From the NCBI RefSeq assembly GCF_021729865.1, contig NZ_CP063400.1, positions 5,369,041-5,433,040 on the forward strand: DNA of 64,000 bases, read 5' to 3'. Made by a program: the position numbers and the translations under genes. Source of the DNA: Hydrogenophaga sp. SL48 (lineage in GTDB: Bacteria > Pseudomonadota > Gammaproteobacteria > Burkholderiales > Burkholderiaceae_C). Shown piece after piece: positions 52,061 through 60,100 of this stretch. Under the pieces are notes generated by a model. The model was not told where the DNA came from, did no database searches, and was given only the letters and a program-made list of their open reading frames with translations. Every line of letters begins with the position of its first letter. The first letter of the stretch is position 1.

Positions 52061-52440
52061 CGCTCATCGCCGAAGAGCTAAACGTGGCCTGGGGCCAATT
52101 CAAGGTCGACCCCGGGCCGCCCAGCGTCTCTTGTTCCAACAGCGTGTTGATGGGCGACATGGTCTTTCCCACCGCCGCCACCAGCGAGACCTTCATGACC
52201 ACACTGGGCGTAGCATGGGCGGCGTGATTGGCAAGGTGCTGTGCATGCGGCTGACTGGCGGCTCGAACACTGTCCCCGACGCGTTCGACAAGCTGCGACT
52301 GGCCGGTGCCGTCGCGCGGCAGATGCTGGTGGCGACCGCGGCCCAAAAGACGAACGTCGCCGCAGCGTAGCTCAGGACCGCTTTGGCAGTGGAGTTCACC
52401 CCGCCACCAGCTGCGCAAGCTGAACCTGGCGTGAAGGCTG
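52000..52440 (+). pseudogene. Molybdopterin-binding oxidoreductase subunit remnant (isoquinoline 1-oxidoreductase beta type)
   Basis: Plus-strand reading gives DKGQGVYLVQAALIAEELNV, SVLMGDMVFPTAATSETFMT and then, in a different frame, CMRLTGGSNTVPDAFDKLRL followed by AGAVARQMLVATAAQKTNVAAA. The pattern (GQGV, AEEL, TGGS-TVPDxFDKLRxAGAxAR) matches the large molybdopterin subunit of isoquinoline 1-oxidoreductase or xanthine-dehydrogenase-like enzymes. A frameshift lies near 52215 and a stop at 52368; both ends of the gene are missing. Confidence 0.72.
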
Positions 52441-52934
52441 ATTCACTGAAATCCCAACCAGGTGGCTTGCGCTTCTTGGACTTGACGACTTTGCCAGCAT
52501 GTAGCCCGCGACCGTGCCCAATACCTCAATGCCGGCCTTTGCCAGAACACGAGAACCCGATCACACTGGGCGTCCGCTTCTCGGAAGTCTGTATCGATTT
52601 CCGCATGTCAGCTCAGGGGCGGAAGGTGTAGTCCGACCTATGCATCTGAGCGGCAGCAACCAGCCTTCAAGCGACCTTCGGTTTTTCAAGTTCGGCTGTG
52701 CAGCGACTCCGGTCCAATGACTAGCTGCAGCAAACGTCCGCACTGAGCAGGAAAGCCATCACCCAAGACCGTCCAAGCGCATTGCTGTGTCCTGCGTCCC
52801 TATGCACGTGCCGCTCCCTGATAGCCGGATATTCGCGGCGAAGTGGGCCTTCAGGCGCCCGCTTTGACCTCATACACAATAAGATACAAACAACGCGAAG
52901 CTAGCCATCCGGCAGCTTGCTGGGAGGCTCCGTC
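52441..52934. other. Non-coding region upstream of the defence operon, with intergenic repeat copy B
   Basis: No gene supportable. The block at 52673-52714 (GACCTTCGGTTTTTCAAGTT and on) is the partner of the repeat at 29266-29308. The segment near 52865-52900 is AT-richer than its surroundings (CATACACAATAAGATACAAA) and could hold the promoter of the defence operon, but I do not see a clean pair of promoter hexamers. Confidence 0.5.
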
Positions 52935-54185
52935 GTGCAAGTTCTGAGTTTCAAGACCAATGGTCAGTGGCTGGCAGTCGTACCGCAACTTCCGCCCATC
53001 CCTGGAGCCGCACAACCGGCTGCACCTGCTTCTGAAGACCCTGCGACGGCTGAAGCCAAGCGAGCGCTGTCCGACGTCATGCGCTGCAGCAACCTCGTTG
53101 TGCTTGCCGGCTTGGGTACATCGCTTTGTGTGCAGCCGGCCGTCGCCAACGGCCCGAAGGCGCCGACCATGTGGGACCTCTGGCAGCAGATTGGCGCGCG
53201 GCAAGTCGCGGCGGCGGCTGCGGCAATTCCAGTCGGCCCGAACTTCCAGCAGCTCCTTACTTTGGTAGGGCATCCTGCCGCAAAAACCGACATTGAGGCA
53301 CTGATGTCACGCTGCCGGCTCGCCGAGTCGTTCCTGACCGGTGCCCAGAAAGATGAAGTGACGAAGTTCGTCGCCCTTGCCGAGGCGCACATCATTGCCG
53401 CCACCAACTTCCTGGAGCACAACCACCCATTGCCAGTCCACACCGAATTTCTACGGCGCGCGGCACGTCGCCCGCAGCGCAAGTCGCGGATGAAGGTGTT
53501 CACAACCAACTACGACCGTTGCTATGAAGAGGCCGGCCGCCAAGGCCGCTACGTCGTGGTGGACGGTTTTTCGCACACAGTTCCACCGACTTTCGATGCG
53601 ATCCACTTCAGCTACGAGACAGTTCGGCGCCTGGGTGACAGCGAGTCTTTTGACCCGATTCCGAACTGCTTCCACCTGTACAAGCTCCACGGTTCAGTGG
53701 ATTGGCAGCGGCAGGAGCCCTCGGGCGAAATCATGAAGTGGGTGACAGGTGGCAAGCCGGTATTGATTTACCCGCGGAACTCGAAGTACGAGCTGGCGTT
53801 CGAGCAGCCCTACCTTGAGATGATAGGGGCGTTCCAGACGGCGGTGCGAGAACCGGATACCGGGCTGCTCGTTGTGGGCTTCGGCTTCAATGACAACCAT
53901 CTGGCCGAGCCCATCATGTCCGCCATCCGTTCCAACCTGTCCATGAAGATCGTGGTGGTGAGCCCGGGCCTGGCCCCCTGGAACAACGGAGTGGTCAACG
54001 GGCCTGGCGAGTGCGAGAACAACAAGTATCTGGGCCAGCTGAAGAGTCTTGCCGTCGCCGGCGACGCACGGATCACGCTGCTCAACTGCGGATTTGAGCA
54101 GATGGTGCCGTTCGTGCCTGACCTCGCGGCCGAAACCGACCTCGAGCGCCATGTCGCTCGGCTGCGCAACATCGGTGTCGCATGA
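52935..54185 (+). CDS. SIR2-like NAD-binding defence effector
   Basis: A 416-residue protein. GTG 52935 is chosen because GGGAGG lies seven bases before it; an in-frame TTG at 52917 is possible. The SIR2 fold shows a glycine loop LVVLAGLGTSL (~residues 53-64), the ribose/nicotinamide motif FTTNYD (190-194) and the catalytic LYKLHGS with His252. Family knowledge: SIR2 proteins paired with HerA deplete NAD+ or act as nucleases after phage sensing, killing the infected cell. No membrane segments. First gene of a five-gene operon; its stop overlaps the HerA gene by four bases (ATGA). Confidence 0.9.
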   Translation: MQVLSFKTNGQWLAVVPQLPPIPGAAQPAAPASEDPATAEAKRALSDVMRCSNLVVLAGLGTSLCVQPAVANGPKAPTMWDLWQQIGARQVAAAAAAIPVGPNFQQLLTLVGHPAAKTDIEALMSRCRLAESFLTGAQKDEVTKFVALAEAHIIAATNFLEHNHPLPVHTEFLRRAARRPQRKSRMKVFTTNYDRCYEEAGRQGRYVVVDGFSHTVPPTFDAIHFSYETVRRLGDSESFDPIPNCFHLYKLHGSVDWQRQEPSGEIMKWVTGGKPVLIYPRNSKYELAFEQPYLEMIGAFQTAVREPDTGLLVVGFGFNDNHLAEPIMSAIRSNLSMKIVVVSPGLAPWNNGVVNGPGECENNKYLGQLKSLAVAGDARITLLNCGFEQMVPFVPDLAAETDLERHVARLRNIGVA

Positions 54186-55882
54186 GCGGGCTAGTCGTTT
54201 CGCCATTCGATAGGCAGCGCTACGTCGGCTCCGTATGCACCGTTCGGCCGGCGACAGTCGAGGTCAACTTGCCGTTCGCATCACATCCCGGGAGCGGTCA
54301 CGTGGCCGGCTACTCGCTCCAACGTGGTCAGGTCGGAGAGTTCGTCCTCATTGAGGGAGAAGAGCACGCAGTGCTTGGCCGCCTTATCGAGACCAGGCTG
54401 CCCGAGCGTGACCGATTGACGGTCGAACCGACGCACGAGCGAGACGAGCGGCCGATTCCCGTCGGCGTGGTCCAACTCCTTACGGCTGTCGACCTTGAGA
54501 CCGGCACTCCGTTGCGGGGCATCCCCATCTCGCCGCGCATCGGCCAGCACGTCTTCTCGGCCCATCCATTGGTCATGAAGCAGGTCGTCGAGGCGGGCAT
54601 TACGCCGGAAGCTCAGCGCATCAACCTTGCCAGGTTCCCGCATGCCCGAGACACCCTGGTGTCGCTATCGCCAAGTCAACTTTTGGGCCGGCACTGCGCA
54701 GTGCTTGGCGCCACCGGCGGTGGCAAGAGCTGGACGCTGGCTCTTCTCGTCGAGGAAATTGTTCGGCTTGGCGGCAAGGCGATCCTATTCGATGCGACTG
54801 GCGAGTTTCAAACTCAGGTCCACCCAGGGATCACGCACGTTCATCTCGGTGGCCGCAAGGTCGACCAGAACGACTCGCGTCGTTTCCTGAGCTTCCCGTA
54901 CTGGGAATTGACGGAGTCCGACCTGTTCGTCTTGTTGCGCCCGAGCCCTGGCGTGCAGGCGCCTAAGCTGAAGGAAGCACTGCGGAGCCTGAAGATCGCG
55001 CAGCTGGTTCAGGGCATGGCGACGAACGGCCTGATTCGCAAGTCGGGAACGCCGCGACTCCCGTTCGAGGCGGCTTGTGTGCAGCATGGGCTCGCGCTGA
55101 GGCGCACGGGCACTTACTTCGACATCGGGCAGCTCTCAAATCAGATTTGGGAGGAGTGCGTCTACCCCTCCGGCTTTCAAGCTCAGGCGGCAAACTGGGG
55201 TGGACCGAATCCAAACGAACAGTCCGCCTGCGCGACGCTCATGTCGCGGATCGAGAGCGAGCTTGCGTCGCCCAACCTGGAGTGCCTGTTCGCACCGGCG
55301 GGCCTGGAGTCACTACCAGGCGTCATCGAGGCCTTCCTGGCGGACCCGGCGCAGCGAGTGCTGCGTATCAGCCTGGAGTTCCTCTCCTTCGAGCACAACG
55401 CTCGAGAAGTGGTCGCCAATGCGGTCGGACGTTATCTTCTGGGCTTGGCGCGCCAGGGCCGTTTCATGGCCAATCCAGTCGTGGCGATCCTTGATGAAGC
55501 GCACCAGTTTCTGGACAAATCAGTCGGTGACGAGTTCTCCAAGACAGACTTGGACGCGTTCGGGCTGATTGCCAAGGAAGGCCGAAAGTATTCGCTCACC
55601 TGCGTGCTGGCCACCCAGCGGCCACGGGACATCCCTGAGGATGTGTTGAGTCAGATGGGCATGTTCATTGTCCACAGGCTCATCAACGAACGGGATCGGA
55701 ACATCGTGGAGAAGGCCTGTGGCGACCTAGATGCGTCTGCCGCAGCATTCCTGCCGACTCTTGGCCAAGGTGAGGCCATGGTAGTCGGTGTCAGCTCGCC
55801 GATGCCGCTGCCTGTCGCCATCAATCGACCCGCGCGGCCGCCTTCCTCAAGGTCTGCAGATTACGAAAACCTGTGGGGATAG
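54182..55882 (+). CDS. HerA/DUF87-type ATPase
   Basis: A 566-residue AAA+ P-loop ATPase. N-terminal HAS-like beta-barrel (residues ~10-80: VGSVCTVRPATVEVNL, VAGYSLQRGQVGEFVLIEGEEHAVLGRLIE). Walker A GATGGGKSWT at 176-183; Walker B VVAILDEAHQFLD at ~433-443 with Asp438/Glu439; sensor region TCVLATQRPRDIPEDVLSQM. HerA forms a hexameric motor; with SIR2 proteins it makes a large defence complex that activates the NADase. The gene starts at ATG 54182 in the overlap with SIR2. The next gene begins near or overlapping its stop. Confidence 0.92.
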   Translation: MSGLVVSPFDRQRYVGSVCTVRPATVEVNLPFASHPGSGHVAGYSLQRGQVGEFVLIEGEEHAVLGRLIETRLPERDRLTVEPTHERDERPIPVGVVQLLTAVDLETGTPLRGIPISPRIGQHVFSAHPLVMKQVVEAGITPEAQRINLARFPHARDTLVSLSPSQLLGRHCAVLGATGGGKSWTLALLVEEIVRLGGKAILFDATGEFQTQVHPGITHVHLGGRKVDQNDSRRFLSFPYWELTESDLFVLLRPSPGVQAPKLKEALRSLKIAQLVQGMATNGLIRKSGTPRLPFEAACVQHGLALRRTGTYFDIGQLSNQIWEECVYPSGFQAQAANWGGPNPNEQSACATLMSRIESELASPNLECLFAPAGLESLPGVIEAFLADPAQRVLRISLEFLSFEHNAREVVANAVGRYLLGLARQGRFMANPVVAILDEAHQFLDKSVGDEFSKTDLDAFGLIAKEGRKYSLTCVLATQRPRDIPEDVLSQMGMFIVHRLINERDRNIVEKACGDLDASAAAFLPTLGQGEAMVVGVSSPMPLPVAINRPARPPSSRSADYENLWG

Positions 55883-55885
55883 CAC

Positions 55886-55969
55886 ATGGCCGAATCTACC
55901 TACACGAAGCGCTTCGCCGTACTGGGACACCAGCGAGTGAGTCGGTACTGTTTTGCATGCTCAAGATAA
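55886..55969 (+). other. Possible 27-codon leader ORF at the HerA-MBL junction
   Basis: ATG 55886 lies three bases after the HerA stop, behind GGGGATAGCAC, and the frame ends at TAA 55967-55969, overlapping the likely MBL start (ATG 55957) by 13 bases in another frame. A translated leader of this form would couple HerA-end ribosomes to MBL translation. There is no homology support; the sequence reads MAESTYTKRFAVLGHQRV and then eight further residues. Confidence 0.35.
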
Positions 55970-57129
55970 AGATGTACCCGGCTAAGAACGGGGATGCCCT
56001 TCTTGTTAGCGCGTTCGGTACTCACATCCTTGTAGATGCTGGCTACGGAAGCACCTTTGACGAGCACATTGCTCCCGACCTGAAGCATCTCTCAGGCGAA
56101 GGGTATCGGTTGGACTTGCTTATCTGCACTCACATCGACCGGGACCATATTGCTGGAGTTATCGAGTTCATCTCCGCGAACGGGCCAAGCAGCGCGCGGA
56201 GCGTGATTGATGTCAGCCAGGTTTGGCACAACAGCCTTCGCTCGCTCTCGTGGCCTGCTGGAAAGCCCGATAGCACGTATGACCGTCAAGTACTGGAGGC
56301 GATCAGGAAGCGAGGGTTTCCGCTGCCACGATCTGCTGGGGCAAGTGCAAACACGATCGGGGCGAAACAGGGAAGCTCTTTGGCACGGCTCCTAAGAGAC
56401 CACAACTACCGATGGAACGACGTCGATGGCACGACGCCGGTTAAGAGCGATCGACCACCCGAAGCGTTGGCGAATGGCGTTCTCGTCCACCTGCTCGGTC
56501 CAACGAAGACTCGACTGGAAGAGCTTCGCGCCTGGTGGCTCAGGGAGATGCGCAGACTTTCCTACAAGGGGACCGCGGCGATCGACACCATCATTGAGGA
56601 CGCATACGAGATGGTTTGCGCTTCCGCGCGACAGCACGTCGTGCCAACGGCGAAAACGATCTCCTCGGCGAGCAAAAAAAGACTTCGTGACGTGTATGTG
56701 GCAGACGACTCTCTAACCAATGGCAGCTCGATTGCCGCGATCGTTGAAGGCGGAGCCAAACGCTTGCTGCTGTTAGGTGACGCGTGGGCTGAAGACATCG
56801 CCGCGGAGTTGCGGAGAACCCACGGCGGCGACAGTTTGAAGCTATTCGATGCCATCAAGGTGTCACACCATGGCAGCTTGCGCAACACCAGCGTAGACCT
56901 CCTATCGCTCATCGACGCACCGCTTTTCTTGATCTCGACCAATGGGTCAGGACACGACCACCCGAACTTTGAGGTTCTGGCAGAGATAGTCGATAGGCCG
57001 GCTGCGTTTGAACGAACTATCTACTTCAACTACGAGACACCAGCTTCCACTCGCCTGAAAGCGCACTTATCGAGGTCAGGGGCGAGGTTCAACGTGCGCA
57101 TCACGCAGAATGATTGGATTCAGGTTTAG
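55957..57129 (+). CDS. Metallo-beta-lactamase-fold hydrolase, Avs1A-like
   Basis: A 390-residue protein; ATG 55957 is chosen because it begins with the fold's first strand, MLKIKMYPAKNGDALLVSA; GTG 55873 (overlapping HerA) would add 28 unrelated residues. Metal motif HIDRDH (His59, Asp61, Asp63, His64), the HxDxDH form found in ComEC-like hydrolases, plus KVSHHGSLRNTS (Avs1/ComEC-type) and STNGSGHDHPNF. Recognised as the MBL component of type I AVAST: position directly before a protease-STAND gene. Its exact substrate in defence is unknown. Confidence 0.88.
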   Translation: MLKIKMYPAKNGDALLVSAFGTHILVDAGYGSTFDEHIAPDLKHLSGEGYRLDLLICTHIDRDHIAGVIEFISANGPSSARSVIDVSQVWHNSLRSLSWPAGKPDSTYDRQVLEAIRKRGFPLPRSAGASANTIGAKQGSSLARLLRDHNYRWNDVDGTTPVKSDRPPEALANGVLVHLLGPTKTRLEELRAWWLREMRRLSYKGTAAIDTIIEDAYEMVCASARQHVVPTAKTISSASKKRLRDVYVADDSLTNGSSIAAIVEGGAKRLLLLGDAWAEDIAAELRRTHGGDSLKLFDAIKVSHHGSLRNTSVDLLSLIDAPLFLISTNGSGHDHPNFEVLAEIVDRPAAFERTIYFNYETPASTRLKAHLSRSGARFNVRITQNDWIQV

Positions 57130-57139
57130 GGAGAGAAGA

Positions 57140-60100
57140 ATGACAGAAGAGGAAGTGAAGCTCGCGACGTGCCAAGTACTAGGCCTCGGTGAAGTCGGCA
57201 CCGGCTGGCTCGTATCGGCGAACCACGTCCTGACGGCCTATCACTGTCTTGGCGACGAGGCCGCCGAAGGAGCGGTCATCGAGGTGAGCTTCGGTGTCGG
57301 GCCATCAGCGTCGAAAATTTCGGCGATCGTTGACGCCTTTGAGGAACGGTTGGATGTTTGCCTGCTGCGCCTTGCCGATGCCTCAGAGCTAACGCCCATT
57401 CCCGTGCACGCCGAAGTCGTACGCCCAGGCGAACGATGGCAGGCGTTCGGATTTCCGGTCACCAAGCTGCTGATCGGCGGGGTGTTCTCGGGAACGGTTC
57501 AGCAATCGTTGACCGAGTTGGCCAACGGCGTGGACCTAGACCTTTCAGTCAGCCCTGAAACGGCTCTATCCGACTACCGAGGATTGTCCGGCGCCGCCCT
57601 CATCACCGCATATGGCTGCCAGGGGATGCTGCGCGTCAGCGTCGACAACTCACTCGGCGCAGTCAGCATGGAGTCCATGAGCGGCTTTCTAGCCGAAAAC
57701 AACCTGCTCCCCGAAGAGGAGGCGGTTGAGGACGGCGCGTCGCCCTTCGCATCGCGCCCGGCGTTTGACGAGGTTTTCGAATCCACCTTAGTCCAGGCCT
57801 CAGGTGGTTATCTTTTCCTGGATGGTGCGCACGGGATCGGCAAGTCCACCTATTGCCGCGGCTTCAGTCCGAATTCTGAAGCCGTCGAGACACTTGGGGT
57901 CTATGGCTTCACCGAGCGAAGCCACGGCTTCACCCCGTCACTTCAGGCGCAGCCGGAAGTATTCGTCGACTGGCTGACAACCCTCGTATCAACTCGAGCA
58001 ACGGGCAAACCGGCTCGATTGAGGGAACGCACCTATGCGCAACTGATTCAGGCGACTCACCAGGCTCTGGGCGACTTGGCGAGTCGCTGCGCAGCCAGGG
58101 GGCGGGTCGGCTTATTGTTCATCGACGGTGTTAACGAGGTGGCTGCACTTGGATGCGACACCCTCGAGCGATTTGTTGGCCTTCTTCCCACAACCATCCC
58201 AAAAGGACTGAAGGTCGTGGTGGTAGGCGCGGGTCTGGACGCGATAGCGAATCGCCTTGGACTGCTACTTCAAGGGGCCAAGAGGATGACGCTTCCGGCG
58301 CTGGAAGAGGATATCCAGTACCGGCTGTGCGCGCGCTCGCTTGATGAAGACAAAGCTACGCCTAGCCTGGTCTCTGCCCTGTGCGAACGCGCGAGGGGTC
58401 ATCCGCTGTACCTTCGGTATCTCGTCGATCTCGTGAATGGCGGAGCCGACGTGAACGACCTGGAGGCGTTGCCGCCCTTCAGCGGGTCGATTGAGGACTA
58501 CTACGAGAGGATCTGGTCCAGGCTGCTTGTTGATGCCGACGCAATCAACCTGCTGGGCATCATCGCTCGACTTCGATGGGGGATCCCGACGAGCGACTTG
58601 ATGGGGATGCTCACCGCGTCAGAGTCGGCAGCCTTCGTCCCCACGATCACCCGCATCCGTCACTTACTGTCGGGGCCGAGCACGACGGAGGTCTATCACT
58701 CGTCGTTCTCAGATTTCGTCGTCCACAAGACTTCAACCCAGAGCGATTGGATCCAAGGTCGACTGTCAGACTACTGCGTGCAGCCAGGCAGCGGAGAGTA
58801 CGGAGAACTCAATCGGGTCTTCCATGGACTGCTCAGCCGCACGGAGAAGAAGCTGACGGCACTCGCGGAGTGTCAGCAGCGCTGGGTCGACCGATGCGTT
58901 CTTCTCGGCGCTGAGCCGGATGTGCTCCTTGGAGACATAGAGGACTCGCTGAATGCCGCCATTCAGGTAGGGACAGCTACGGAGATCGTCCGTCTGCTGC
59001 TGCTGTCGCAAAGGCTCAAGTTTCGCTACGACACTCTGTTCGCGCAGTCTGCCAGCTTGGCTGCGGAGGCCCTCATTGCGCTGGGTAAGACTGAGCAGGC
59101 ACTCCGTCATATCCTCAGACATGGCCAGCTCATAGTCGATCCTGGAGAAGCGTTTTCAATCGTTAGACGACTCATTGAAGCGGGGCATCCCGAGGAAGGT
59201 GTCAGGGTGCTGCGCAAAGTGGATACGCTGCTGCACTCGACCCTCACGCGGGACAGAGTCAAGCTGAATGAGTACTTCGACGCTGCGTCGATTCGGCTCC
59301 AAGGCTACGCATTGGCTGACCACGCGGGCGCTGAGACCTCAAGAGACGATTTTCTTGAGCACCTTGTGAGTCTAGTCAGTGACCCAAGGAACAACATTTC
59401 TCGGGAGAATGGACAGCGTCTCCTGACCGATTTGATCGGCAACATGTTTGGTACGGCAGTCTGTGTAGCCCATGCTTACAAGCCCTTGGCACTGATCCCG
59501 ATACCACCCGGGACGCCCGACAAGTACCAAGCCCTCTCCCTCCTATCCATTCTTAGGCACGCGCACATTCACGCGCGCCACTACGACGCCCGACTTCCCA
59601 AGGACAAGCTGGGCATGTTGCTTGAAGACATCAGCGGCAAGGTCGATGACACCCTGACGCCCGAGGAGAAGGAATTTGGAGTTGTTGACCTTCTGATCGA
59701 GGCTTGCGCCAGCCCCACATTGGTGGAGCGCTACGCCAAAGGTCTGGAGTGGGAAGCAGGTGCGCTACCTCTTTACACGGAGAACAAGTCGCTTGCTGAC
59801 AGCCGGGCCTTCATAGAGGGCTACTCGCACCTGAGAGCCGCCTATTTCCTGAATCGAAATCAGGTCCTTCCCTCGCCCGCCTCCTTAGAGCCCCACGAGT
59901 GGGAGGAGCGCCTCGATACCTTGGCCAGAAGCGTCATATGGCTGGATGCAAAAGCCCGCCGTGCCTATGCCTCAAACGACCAACAAGGACTCGCCGCCGC
60001 CAAGGCTTACCTGACCGAAGAGGTACTGCCGTGCTTCAAGCTTCAGCTTGCATCGCGCGTTCAGTGGCCAGTTGCCTACTTCGTCCCTGAGAACATCGTA

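Noticed and set aside
52131..52370. Small independent ORF
   Set aside because: Better explained as the second frame of a decayed molybdopterin oxidoreductase gene.
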